From the NCBI RefSeq assembly GCF_029227915.1, contig NC_079877.1, forward strand, positions 24,267,851 to 24,331,850: 64,000 nt of DNA, given 5' to 3'. Position 1 is the first letter of the stretch. Each line of letters starts with the position of its first letter. Shown here one piece after another: positions 11,040 through 21,664 of the stretch. The stretch is from Hydractinia symbiolongicarpus. Lineage: Eukaryota; Cnidaria; Hydrozoa; Anthoathecata; Hydractiniidae. The notes beneath the pieces are model-generated. The model did not search any database, was not told the origin of the DNA, and was given only the letters and a program-made list of their open reading frames with translations. A program made the translations under genes and the position numbers.

Positions 11040-12133
11040 GGTGTTGTTTGAATCGACGAACCTGTTAACGAGATAGGAGATCAGCTGCAATATTGGTGTG
11101 TCCAGGAATATGTTGAAGCAAAATATTAATGTTCAACGGTGCCATAAATAAAAATAAATGGCGAATTAACGACATAATGTGTTTATCCCGTGATGTGCCT
11201 GAGCGCCACACATGAACTATGTGTGGCGTTCAGGCACACATAGTTCATGTGTAAATGATGATTGATCTGCAGATTGCGCCATTCGCAACCCCACGTCCTA
11301 ACCGCTGCTACAATTGCGAAAAGCTCCAATATATTAATATGAAAATAATGGGCCATGGAACACAAAACCAACTATTGCGAAAAACAGCACCAAATCCAAC
11401 CCCTGATGCATCCGTAAAGAGGCTAAGTGAAGCGGCTGTGATTGGGTCGCCTGAATGAAACAGACACCATTCCAGCTAAGTAGAAAATCCACCCACCATT
11501 GAATGTCTAAACGTGCCTCCCCATTTAATGTAATATGATGATTGAGTGATGCAACTGTGGTAGACAAATCAATTAACCTACGAAGGAACATTCTGCCTGG
11601 CTTTACTACTTTGAAAGCGAAAGATAAAGAGCCAACCAAGGAAAGCAATTCTCGTTTAGTGCACTTCTTCCTACCAGACCAAGCCAATAAAGATTCGTGC
11701 AACTCCGTGTACTTATCTGCTGGCAAGCGAATTATCTGTTGCTGAGAGTCGATTTCAATGCCCAGGTACGTTAAAGTTTGTGAGGGTCCTGTGGTTTTGT
11801 CCTCCGCAATAGGGACACCTAGTTTAACGCACATCGACTGAATGGATTCTAAGTAATTATTTACCTCTGCTACAGATCTCCCACAAAGAAAGAAATCGTC
11901 TAAGTAATGGATCACAAATGGGATAGCAAGCACAGTGAGGAAGATCCAACATAACAAATCTGCAAAGCAGTTAAACAGGAAGGGTGAGGAGCGGGTGCCA
12001 AATGGCAAGCGAGTGTCCACAAAATAATAACCCTGCCAACAGTAGCCTAATAAACCCCATTGAGCTGGTTTAACAGGGCAAAGGCGAAAAGCATGCTTGA
12101 TGTCAACTTTAGCTAAATATGCTAGACTTGGCA
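11040..12133 (-). pseudogene. Reverse transcriptase (C-terminal part) and RNase H remnant
   Basis: From 12133 the frame reads KVDIKHAFRLCPVKPAQWG, then DTRLPFG, the catalytic YLDD box (YLDDFFLCG) and TYLGIEID, followed by RNase H segments (ILELFAIVAAVRTWG in another frame; HIPGHTNIAADLLSR near 11060-11090). A TAA follows directly after LLSR where relatives continue into the recombinase linker. At least one frameshift (near 11340-11370) separates RT from RNase H. Confidence 0.85.
11195..11237. repeat. 19-bp hairpin within the RNase H remnant
   Basis: gtgcctgagcgccacacat and its inverted copy are separated by gaact, with one G/T-type mismatch. It replaces the expected central RNase H sequence, so it probably arose by local inverted duplication after the element died. 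Confidence 0.7.
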
Positions 12134-12266
12134 GGAGGTTATAAGGACAGACTTGATACAGAGGAAGTTGAGTTTAGATCTAACACAGTCTAGATCAGAT
12201 TGGAGAGGGTCATTAATATACCCCGTCCAACCCATGCTGGCATAGAAAACGGACGTTAAGCCGAGA

Positions 12267-12301
<35 letters not shown>
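12134..12301. mobile_element. Small insertion with (GAT)n tail inside the DIRS element
   Basis: The reverse-transcriptase frame reads DDALKLVSGL up to about 12302 and resumes with LAYLAKVDIKHAF at about 12133. Between them lies non-coding sequence that includes ccccgtccaacccatgctgg (12221-12240) and ends in about ten GAT units. The simple-repeat tail suggests a SINE or a non-LTR 3' end. Exact borders and target duplication are not clear. In frame, the tail would encode a His run. Confidence 0.6.
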
Positions 12302-12302
<1 letters not shown>

Positions 12303-12923
12303 CAACCCGGACACCAATTTTAGGGCATCGTCAAAAGTGGAATATCGCACTGAAAACTCTTCTTTGCATATGCCTTCATTGATAGCATTACCTCTAGGTG
12401 AGGAGAGATCTAAAATTATTCTGTAAGAACCGTCTTTCTTTGGTACTGCCCCTAAAGGTGAACAATGCATAGGTGTGATTGGAGGGCTTAGAAAAGGTCC
12501 TGAGGTGTGGCCTCGCGCTAATTCTTTAGCAATTGCCTCCCACACTGGTTGAGGATTTGAGCATGCAGCTGTGCATGGTCCATGAAAGCCAATGTCAAAT
12601 CCAGAAGACAAACCGGAGATAATAAATGAAAATAAAGACTGAAAAGGGTGTTCCCTTAGCAATCTTTCAAAAAGAGCAACATTTACAGGACATTGACAAG
12701 ACGCAGGTAGTGGATTTGGCCTAATATTTACGGACAACGGAACATTGTGAGGCAGGGTGGGAGTCACCGCAATGTTTACATTGGTGTGCAAAGCGGCATT
12801 GTTGGTTCGTACAGTGATCCTGTGCGTTGAAGTATCAACAAGTGGCAATGTTATCAACCTGTCCGACTGCACCTGTGTCAGCCCTACTGAGGGTCTGTGT
12901 GGCTCGAAAGGGCTGTGGGGCAT
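12302..12923 (-). pseudogene. Reverse transcriptase N-terminal part of the DIRS element
   Basis: The open frame contains HCSPLGAVPKKDGSYRIILD and SSPRGNAINEGI, the first conserved RT blocks of DIRS-type polymerases (VPKKDG.R.I.DLS). The preceding region probably links to gag. The frame is cut by the GAT-tailed insertion. Confidence 0.8.
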
Positions 12924-12995
12924 GAAAGCGCGGTGAGGCGCAAAAAGGCTGGGGGCACGAAAGGGCTGGCCACTATATGCTAAATTTGAAGGTGC

Positions 12996-13607
12996 TCATT
13001 CGTTCCCAGCTGCTGACTTAGTACGAAGGGGGCAACTGGGGGCCAGATGTCCATAATTCCGGCACCGACAACAGATGACCTGCGGTGGGGCACTACAGAG
13101 ATGACGATTATAAAGATCGTTATCTACACGGTTCCATGACAAACCTGAATCAAAAGCCATTTGGTACCTAAACATGCGATCGTATGTCGACCATGCTGTA
13201 AATGTAAAGTGCGAGGCGAAGTCACACATGATAGACTGATAGCGTAAAAGCTCGGATGCGCGATGTGGAAAGAAAAAGGTGAAGCACCGGATAAAATTAT
13301 TCCATGCTAACATCCAAGATGAAAAGTCACTAACCTTGGGGCGGTTTGATTGCTTGGGAACTAACGCAACTGACGGACTAGACCCACCAAGAACCTTAAA
13401 CGTAAACTTGTCTGAAGATGAGGCAAAAGCAGGCAGTAAGCTATCGAAATTTACATACTCACCTTTTTTAACCTTGTCCAAAGTAGCCTGAGGAAGTGCC
13501 GGCAAGGGAGCCGGGCGCCCTGTGGTTGCAACCAAAAACCCAACCTGGGCTGGACGAGAAGGACTCCCCTGTGGAAACTCAACCCCCTCAGAAAACGGCT
13601 CAGACAC
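12996..13607 (-). pseudogene. Gag-like protein with CCHC zinc knuckle (DIRS element)
   Basis: About 200 codons ending in a Cx2Cx4Hx4C knuckle (C.RCRNYGHLAPSC). Upstream is a conserved helical region (KKGEYVNFDSLLP; WMLAWNNFIRCF; LLRYQSIM) typical of the nucleocapsid ORF of these elements in aquatic invertebrates. The frame continues upstream of 13607 without a Met and is interrupted near 13735. Confidence 0.75.
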
Positions 13608-13777
13608 AAAATTATTTACAATAGAAGTCTCAACAACAGAGTTAGTATGATAAATGTCACCTGTCGCGTGACTTTGCTCTATTATATCAGGAGCTCTTCC
13701 CGCTATTCTTTCCCCCTCGGGACCTTCGAAAAATCATCGTAATTCTCCTCTTATTAAATCTGTAACCACAGCTGTTG

Positions 13778-14215
13778 TCAGGATGGGCGAATCGACAACG
13801 TCGGTGGTCGAAGTTGATGATGCCTGATGACCAGTAAAGACATTTGACAACACAACTGTAGTTGACTCAACACGGTTGTTGCTATGGTAGTCGGCTGGCC
13901 GCGTGTGCGGATTCTGGTCGACCTCGTGGCCACGTTGGTTGCTGGAATTGGGGCCATACATGTTGTGGTCGCTGACGTAGCTATTGGTGGATTGTAGAAA
14001 GAAAACAGGCGACGAGCAAGTATGTGAGGCGATCCTGAGTCAATTAAATTTAATGCATTGCACACTAACCGTAAAGTTTGAACTGGCAATGCAGCCCATT
14101 CGGTCAGACTCTTTGTAGCTGAGTCAGCCACTGGCAAAGCTCCTCCAGAACGCTGTCGAACCACGACGCAAAGAACTATCAATATCGACACGCACAGAAA
14201 TCGAATAAGTAACAT
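13778..14215 (-). pseudogene. N-terminal gag segment with SAP-like motif
   Basis: The 145-codon frame includes LPVQTLRLVCNALNLIDSGS then HILARRL, which has the helix-extended loop-helix spacing of a SAP DNA-binding motif (L..L...L...GL...G.K..L..RL). It lies directly upstream of the gag knuckle ORF but in a different frame, so the element's first ORF is broken. SAP assignment is by pattern only. Confidence 0.5.
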
Positions 14216-14514
14216 CTTTCGTCACGTAAGTAATTATTTGCTAAATCAATTAAAAGATAACAAAAGAAAAATAAAACGATTAAAACCGCAACTACTGCTG
14301 GCTGGAACAAACGAAAGAGGAATCGTGGAGCGAGACCATGACTAAAAGAGAGGAACGATCAAAGTGAATATTGGAGCCCGAGCCTGTGAAACTAAGATGA
14401 CAACCACAGCTACGCTCTATCGTACTAAAGTCAGCCCATGTCGTTTAGCAATTAACTAAAGTTAAGTAAACTTAACTACCTTTAACATCAATATCCTATA
14501 TTAAATTCATGAAG

Positions 14515-14750
14515 CCATTACAGTGCACTTAAAACTTTGAGGCCAAATAACTTGGAAACAAGGTGGTGACGCAATGATTTTTCACCGTGTGGGTAACTAG
14601 GGACCACCTTGGACTAATTTAGGTAATTTTCCCAATCTGTTTCGGAATGGACGGGTTGATGACGTCATCAAAAAGCCTTCAAATCCTAATATCTCTGCAA
14701 CTGTTTATCAGAACTACATGAACCTATACATTTTCTTGATCAGCGTTTCA
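14515..14750 (+). repeat. Dispersed ~235 bp repeat, copy A
   Basis: Aligns along its length with the reverse complement of 47378-47612. Shared blocks include actttgaggc.aaataactt, taactagggaccac, gtcat.aaaa and ttcttgatcagc. Neither copy has clear terminal inverted repeats or coding capacity. Confidence 0.7.
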
Positions 14751-17585
14751 AGATCTATACAATGAACAGGTATATGGTCATTGTTGACGTCAGCAAAATT
14801 TTTAATCCATGATCATCGTAATATATACAACTTAGTGTCTCCTGAGAACTATCTGAAATATTTATCGTTTCAATAAATGGGATAAATAAACATAAGCAAA
14901 GCTTTTTGTAAAATTTGAATTCTTTGATAAAATACACATATAAACGCTTTTTCCCGAAAAAATAGCAATTTCGAAAAATTCAGGGTCTTTTAAAGTAGTC
15001 ATTTAATAGTTTTTATTAGTTTTTTTCGACAATTTTGGTCTTGGAATCTTGTGATGACGTCACATAGAAAATATTGCCTTTGCTCGCTGTTTGATAATGG
15101 TGTATAATGGTGGTTGTCAAAACTTGTGGTTGTTTCGTAAAATGGAAGTAAAAAAATAAAAAGATTTATATATATATAGACAAATGATCATAATAGCACA
15201 ATGTGAGTTAATATTTATTTATATGTATATAAAATATATGAAAAAATAATATAAATAATATAAAAATATAAAATATATAAAAAAAATTTTTATCATATTT
15301 TAATACTCTTTAATTACTTTCCATTGTATTAGGTATACATATACTGATTATTTTAACTAGTTTTGTATTTATATTTACGACAACTTGTAATTTTTATCAT
15401 ATTGACTGTAGATGACACAAGATAATGTCGAAACATGTTTCGAATAAAAAAATGCTTTTTTTTCCTAAAATATATAGACAAATATTCAGGCTTTGTTATA
15501 TGAATTAAACTTATTTTTTGCAAGGTAAGCTCTAAAAACTTTTTTACTGTGGCTAGTAGCATCTCAACCTCAGCATATCCAAAACCAACATTCTCCATTT
15601 TAATCCAGGTTCTCACGGCTCTTCCTTGTCCATGATACCCTGGAGTGACAGTTCCAATAAGAGAGCCCTAAAAATGATGTTTGTTACCAAGTTAACCATC
15701 CTGATAATAATCCAGAAATTCAAGTTAAATAATGCGGCTGACTGTGAATAGTGTGACTTGAGTATATCATAACATCTGTTTACGTTATAGACAAGTTTCA
15801 TTGTGACGCGTGTTTTTTAAAATCCCCAGACCTTTTACACAAATCGACAGGCAAAATAATGGAGGCGGTAAGCCATGGACCACTTTACCTGTAGGTAGAG
15901 ACATCTTTTGATCTTAAAATTAAAATATAGCTTGCTGTAGTTTAGATTTAGAACATATATCAGTGAAAAGATGCTAGTAGCCACAGTACAAAATTTTTTA
16001 ACCATAAGTTGGCTTTGTTTACCTAAGGTCTGCATTTTTTTGCCTGTTGATTTTTCTTATTTTTTTCGCACATGTCCAAGTATCCGGCAAAAAGGTAAAT
16101 ATTGAAACTCGTCCATTAGGTCTATAAATATAACTGTATTTCATTGGGCAACGATTATGCAGACTTGCCAAAAACTCCTGCACATGAGAGCAAGCTTAGG
16201 CGATTTTTAATAAATTCACACTTTTGTGCGATTACTCCTGAACTTGCCCAAATTATCTCAAACTTTCCCAAATAATTCCCAAACTGCAAAATGGCGCTTT
16301 TAAGACAACATTTAAAGTATTACAGAATATGTGACTTTATCAACTTTATATATATTGATCAAATAATTTCAAATAAAACCTTTTTACAAACTCTACACCA
16401 ACAAACTTTCTAAAAAAAGTTTGCTTGTAATACCGTTACAGTGTATATATCTGTTTCCTTAAAAGTTATGTGCAGGACTTTAAGGATCATGTCCTGTTGT
16501 TAATAAACCGTTAATGAGCTCTCCTGTTTTTCTGGCACGTCAGTTCCTATGTGATTCTTTCGGGTAAAATTTGGAGTTCATTTTAAAAAGCAGAAACTCG
16601 CCGGAAAGGCCCTCAGCTTATTTGCCTGTCCAGAGTCGGCACTATCTTGCTGGGCAGGATAGACAGGAATGCATTTTATGATTTGCAATTTTAAGGTTTT
16701 TTTAATTTAGCTAGCTATAATTTGATATGAAACCTCAATACGAAGTTCAGTTAAAGAAAAAAACCCACATAAGGAGGGCTAAAATGCATTTAGTGCCTAA
16801 TGATCACCAGTCGTAGAAAGGGGGGGGCACTAGTAAAAAAAACAGTTAAAAGGTTAAAAAAAGGAATATAAATTAGGGTTGAGTGTTTCTGTTTTAAAAC
16901 GAAATCAGTTGTTCCAATTAGCTGGGGCACTGCAAACACTAATCATATAAATAAATGATATTCAATATAAAAAAATGATACTAGTCAGCTCAAGAAAAAT
17001 ACACTGTTTCGTTCCATCGTCGTTTCTTGTCAATCATTCTGTGGCCATGTGGATTTGTTTTTCAAAAGACAAATCCGCAATTTACAGACCGCGAACCCTC
17101 TTTTTCCACTTATTTGAATCAGGCTGGGTTGGACACGGGGTTCAGATCGAATTTTGATCTACCTGCCTTCCCAGGATCTACACACAAGGCATAAAGGCAT
17201 GATGGTTTGGCGCGAAAATGTTTAAATACTATAACAGTGCCTTCTTTCTGGTCCAAGTTTTGCATAATAAGTGGAAATCAGGCTTTATCTGGATCAAATT
17301 GGGACCAGAATAACTAAATCGTGTTTCTAATGTGCGAGCGACGGAAAACAAATTTTTTGTCGTAAAGTAAAAAATAAATAAATTCATTAAAAACCTTTTC
17401 TAGTTCCGTTTAGGTGTAAGCGGCTCCAGGGAGGAGATGTTGTGTCATCTTCACTAAAATACAAAAACACTCGTAACAAATTTTCACTTTTTAAATAAGA
17501 ATCAGATCCGTGAGAAATAGCACTAGAGTTAATTCAAATTTTTCGGGTTTTGGGTGTTATTTAGGTACTTCTGACAATCGACATG
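14751..17585. other. Intergenic stretch, no gene seen
   Basis: Very AT-rich, including a TA/AAT-rich run at about 15160-15300. Short ORFs (for example minus 15353-15616, plus 16975-17157) have no recognisable domains. A run of g at 16820-16827 is unremarkable. Confidence 0.4.
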
Positions 17586-17701
17586 CAACCTTGCCTCCAG
17601 GACTTCTTATCTCTCAACGGTGCTTCTCTTAATAGATCTAACGATAAGCACAGAGCTGACGCAAGAGATAAAAGTGCTGGGAACGAGGTTGAATCAACGA
17701 G
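17586..17701. mobile_element. Short inverted-repeat element, CTCGTCCCC family
   Basis: Left end CAACCTTGCCTCCAGGACTT and right end GTGCTGGGAACGAGGTTG are inverted. Subterminal cttatctct and agagataaa extend the pairing. The flanks aatcgacatg and aatcaacgag may be an eroded target duplication. Confidence 0.65.
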
Positions 17702-17849
17702 CTAAATAAAAAAACAAATCGACTTGATTGTCAGCGTCAAGGAAAATCTGCTTTGAATTATTGAATGTTTTTCCTGAAAAGATGTTTTTTAAAAAAACAA
17801 AAAAGTTTTACTTATTTAATTATACAACTGTCTTGACTCTCATTTTGAG

Positions 17850-17936
17850 GAACCTCGTCCCCAGAGGATCTTGTATCTTTTCTGACATCAGGACAACGAT
17901 ATAAAAAAGAGGCGACAGGCGCTGAAAACGAGGTTG
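17850..17936. mobile_element. Short inverted-repeat element, CTCGTCCCC family
   Basis: Left end GAACCTCGTCCCCAG; right end GCTGAAAACGAGGTTG in inverse orientation. Non-coding interior of about 55 bp. Confidence 0.6.
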
Positions 17937-18270
17937 CATCTGAAGTGCGACAACAAGATAAGAAGACCTGGGGACTATGTTTTAACATATTATTATCAAT
18001 CTTTAAAGATGTATATAACACTTTTTCTTCTTTTTTTCAACAAGCACCAGAATGACTTCAGCCTTAACTTATATTTTTTACATCTTCAGTTTAAAATTGT
18101 TTTTTAATTTTGTTTTTATATTTCGAGCATTTTTTTTATTTTTTTTACGTAGAGCACATCACAGATATTATTTATGGTAGAAAATCTAAATTTGTTTGGA
18201 TCCTTTAAAACATTTCTGCCTTGCTATCGTTCTTAACCTCTTTTTGATATCGTCACGTTATGAAACGAAA

Positions 18271-18787
18271 CAAAAATCCCTTGGGTCGAGGTTGATTGAT
18301 TTTATTTTGTTCTTTTTTTCAGTTATTTCCAGCCTCGTTGTTCTTAAAAATATGCGAAAACGTAAATTTAGATCATTATCGAGGAATTTGGCAGCCACTT
18401 ATTTTCCTAACAAAATCTTTATTGGCATGAATTTACACATCATGTTCAATTTTTTCCCCCAACTGCTGGCATATACTGTCCCACGTATTTTTGCGAAAGT
18501 GTATTTTTTTGGAAATTTTGGATATATTTGCACAAATTTGTATACGCAAAATATTTATTGCACTTTTCTTTCGTCACGATATCTTTTTCCATCTCATTTT
18601 CAGTGACGCGAATATATGAAAAGAAATGAAAATATGAATTATGGTTTGTTTTACCATTTATTTAGAAAAACTTTTTGATCTCAATGCTCAAAAAAAGCAG
18701 AATATTATTAATTAAAAATCCTTTTACCATAAAAAGCCAATTATACTCTGACTGGATGGCTCCGTAGTAGCCCTGTGGACGAGGTTG
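18271..18787. repeat. Two solitary ends of the CTCGTCCCC family
   Basis: cccttgggtcgaggttg at about 18280-18296 and ccctgtggacgaggttg at 18771-18787 match the right terminal repeat in the same orientation; no matching left ends are evident. The plus-strand ORF at 18196-18606 runs over the first one and is not supported as a gene. Confidence 0.45.
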
Positions 18788-19009
18788 ATAATTACGATAA
18801 TCTTAATTGCACGCCTGCAAAAATCTAATGTTGTCACTCTAAGAAAGATGTTGACTTCGGTTGGAATGATTAGCTACCGCATGCATCCCACATTGGCAAA
18901 AGGGAATAGAGGGATAAGAGTATAAAGAAAATTTCGACCTAATGTCAATATTTCTCAGGGTGTGTTATTACAATTCCTACACGATTGTAGTTTATGCTAA
19001 AATCCCTTG

Positions 19010-19106
19010 CAATCTCGTTCCCGGGCATTTTGCCTTGTTGATAAAGTTGATAGCGGCCACTCTGCAATAACGGCTCAGGGGCCACAAGACCCTGGGGACG
19101 AAGTTG
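19010..19106. mobile_element. Short inverted-repeat element, CTCGTCCCC family, with target duplication
   Basis: Left end CAATCTCGTTCCCGGGC, right end CCTGGGGACGAAGTTG. Flanks aatcccttg (19001-19009) and tatcccttg (19107-19115) match in 8 of 9 bases. The interior ttttgccttgttgat is shared, in reverse orientation, with the copies at 30021 and 57386, so these three form one subfamily. Confidence 0.75.
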
Positions 19107-19376
19107 TATCCCTTGTGTAAGTTCAATAGGAGAAAAATATAAACCCTGTAAACGAGATTGCGTCACGAGATCAACCAATAATTCAATAGATAATCGAATG
19201 CACGTAATTTATTTTTTTCTTAGGCCATCATTGAGATCAGAAAGTTATTTCTAAATGAATGGTAAAACAAATTAAAATTAAAAATTTATGGTCGTTTCAA
19301 TTCATTGGCGTCACTGAAAGCAAGATGAAAACAAGGTATCGTTTCTTCTTCGTTCTGTTTCGGTGCGCATTTCAGT

Positions 19377-20663
19377 ATGCTAGGAGAGATGTTTGGAATA
19401 ATATCACGACTCTTCTGTTGTCTAACTCTTCTTTTTTACGCTATCAATGGAATAATCCTGAGATTACCAGATTGCAACAAATTTGATGCGGCGTGGACGG
19501 AATTTTATTATGATGAAATTCTTAAAGGGAGTAAACATTCTCTTGTGTCAGATCACACCATGGTGCAGTGTTTAGAGAAGTGTATGCTGTATCCAAAATG
19601 TAGAAGCGTAAGTGTGAAAGAAGATGAAAAATTATGTATGTTGCATCACAGCCGACATGACGACGAGAAAAATAAATTAGAAATGGCGGAAGGTTGGACT
19701 CACATTGAAACCGATGACACTTTGGAAAATGTGAGTTACCATTACCCCGTTGGTTTTATTTTGGTTGGAAGTGCGCAGAATTTAATTCCGCGATTGACAT
19801 AGGCAAATTTGCTAAGGGTCGCACAATTTAGTTTCGCGAACCCCTATTTTTTTAAACAGTTGGCAAAATTAATTTTTTGGCAATTTTAAGTGTTCATAAA
19901 AACAAAAAAACTAATAGAATTTGTTAACGTCTGAATAAAATATTTATCAACTTCAAGCTCGAACCCAGCACCTTTTACCGTGGCGTCGCTAGAATTATCA
20001 GAAAGCGCAGCGCCGTTGAGAAGCAAATAGTCCTGGGGACGAGGTTGTATAAACTTACCTCGTCCCCAGGGCTTTATTCCCGTCCCGGTATTAAAAAAAC
20101 AGTGAGTGGGATCGAGGTTGTTATAAACTATTTGTTTTCTTTTTTTGTATCGACCATCAATTAGGTACCAGAATTTATCATAAAATAATTTGGATTTAGC
20201 CTAATTTAATTTCGAAAGTCGCAATATATCATTTTGCGAAAATTTTATTCCTTACTGAGGTAAATTAAAATCTATTTGAGTTTGAGCACAAATCCTAGAT
20301 GGCATTTTGAAGTGATATTATTATTAGCCTATTGGAAAATCGATGGGTTACAAAATTCTCGCCCTCAACGGTAGTGAATATGTAAATTATACACAAAATA
20401 CTAACTAACAAGCTCTAAGGCTAGTATGACGGACTTTATTTGCAGCATCATTGAACAACGTTTCCTACTTATAGATTGGTCCTTACTGCAACGCCAATCG
20501 ACCATGTGAAGGATATGATATATGTGTTGACACATGCAGTGGAGAGCAATACGAATGCTACCGATATGAAGAAGAGTATGAGATAAACGAATCGGGTGGG
20601 AGTGGGGGGGAGAGGGTGGGGTGGAAGAGGGTGGGTCAGAAAAAACAAGCTGGTCAAGAATAA
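19377..20663 (+). CDS. Secreted PAN/apple-domain, cysteine-rich protein
   Basis: Two exons, 19377-19730 and 20475-20663 (GT/AG, phase 0), 180 aa. Residues 1-28 form a hydrophobic signal peptide (Met5 is an alternative start). The PAN/apple-like segment holds Cys33, 65, 69, 75 and 87 (DHTMVQCLEKCMLYPKCRS; LCMLH). Exon 2 opens with a second Cys cluster, PYCNANRPCEGYDICVDTCS, like the EGF-type module that often follows PAN domains in cnidarian secreted proteins. The last ~25 residues are Gly/Arg-rich and come from a G-rich DNA tract, so the true C-terminus may use a further splice. Likely role: extracellular protein or carbohydrate binding; partner unknown. Confidence 0.75.
20032..20121. mobile_element. 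CTCGTCCCC-family element next to an inverted solitary end
   Basis: cctggggacgaggttg at 20032-20047 is followed after 8 bp (tataaact) by an element starting tacctcgtccccaggg and ending ggatcgaggttgt near 20121; tataaact recurs at 20122-20129. The 8 bp is a plausible target duplication for the second element, which landed beside an older copy in inverse orientation. This lies in the PAN gene intron. Confidence 0.65.
20594..20635 (+). other. G-quadruplex-type G tract within PAN exon 2
   Basis: Runs of three to seven G separated by one to four bases occur at least five times on the plus strand (gggtgggagtggggggg and onward). The coding reading is the Gly/Arg-rich tail. Four or more G3+ runs with short loops satisfy the usual quadruplex pattern. 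Confidence 0.6.
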
Positions 20664-20860
20664 GAGAATGGTGGAAGGGATATTATAGACCGAGAAACTG
20701 GAGAGGGAGAAGACATTTTTAAGATAATCAAGACTTGTTAAAAAACGTTTATAAATTCTATAGTAAGTCCAACCATGGATAAAAAAACAGGCCAACATCT
20801 TTCTCACCTCAGGGTTACCTTGACTGCCGCTGAAAACACATGTTTCCATACATGATCAGC

Positions 20861-20949
20861 CAACCTCGTTGCCAGGGCAATGTTTTGTTCTTTGGCATCT
20901 GAGACGGCGCGAATCAATAAATCGAAAAATTACCCCTGAAACAAGGTTG
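20861..20949. mobile_element. Short inverted-repeat element, CTCGTCCCC family
   Basis: Left end CAACCTCGTTGCCAGGGC, right end CCCCTGAAACAAGGTTG. Flanks tgatcagc and tgattagc (one base further) differ at one position. Confidence 0.6.
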
Positions 20950-21433
20950 CTGATTAGCGTTTTGAGCTTTACATGATAAAGGAAAAGTTTTTTTTGGCAT
21001 ATGGTGGAGTGACGTCATTAGAATTTCTCAAAATCGCGAACTTTTTGCATTGTGTGGCTTGCCTAGCTGGACATTTTTTATGGGTCTAACGACAAACATA
21101 TTGTGAAGTGATAAAACATGAGAAATCCACACAAAAATTTTGAACAAGCCAAAGTTGAATTTTATTAAATATTGTTTTTTAATTTATATGGTGTGTAACC
21201 AACACACTCACCTCATAGTCTTCCTACTATTTTTTTCAGATTTTTATTCAGTGTCTATGGCACCTTTTACATTTTGTTTGTGTAGCTAAAATATATATGT
21301 AGCAGTCATTCTATTGTAACTAAGGACTTATTAAAGCATTTTTTTATTATTTTAGTTTGGACGCACTTACTAGGCAAATTTGTACAAATCACATGTTGTC
21401 AAATATAAAATATAAAGTCTAAAATATTGTGTT

Positions 21434-21664
21434 CTATTATTGTTATTATTCCGAATATTTATACAGGATAGGCACTTCTATGTGTGTCCTGTGTTCGGAA
21501 TGTATACATTAATTATACACCGGCAATACCTACCCAATTTTCCTCACAAAGCATGGGTTGACCCGTAGCTGGGGTAAAGGCACTTGCTAAACATGCCCGC
21601 GCTGAGGACCGAACCACGGACCTTGTGATTACGAAGCGAACTCCATAACCACAAGGCCACGCAT
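21434..21664 (-). mobile_element. tRNA-derived SINE, copy 1
   Basis: Read on the minus strand, the head has an A-box-like TTGTGGTTATGGAGTTCG and a B box GGTTCGGTCC. A core follows (GGGTCAACCCATGC, then TGTGAGGAAAATTGGG) that is also present in the copy at 45.6-46.0 kb. The 3' end is an AATAAT-type tail. It is transcriptionally dead as far as sequence tells. Confidence 0.75.

Larger units (their letters stand above)
10850..14216 (-). mobile_element. Degenerate DIRS/Ngaro-type tyrosine-recombinase retrotransposon
   Basis: On the minus strand the order is a SAP-like segment, gag with a zinc knuckle, reverse transcriptase, RNase H, then the start of a tyrosine recombinase. That order, and the lack of an integrase or protease, points to the DIRS superfamily. 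Reading frames are broken by frameshifts and a stop codon, the recombinase is truncated, and a second element interrupts the reverse transcriptase at about 12134-12301. I could not identify the terminal repeats. Confidence 0.85.

Noticed and set aside
18196-18606. 136-codon plus-strand ORF
   Set aside because: AT-rich, Phe/Ile-biased, overlaps a repeat end, and has no domain or splice context.
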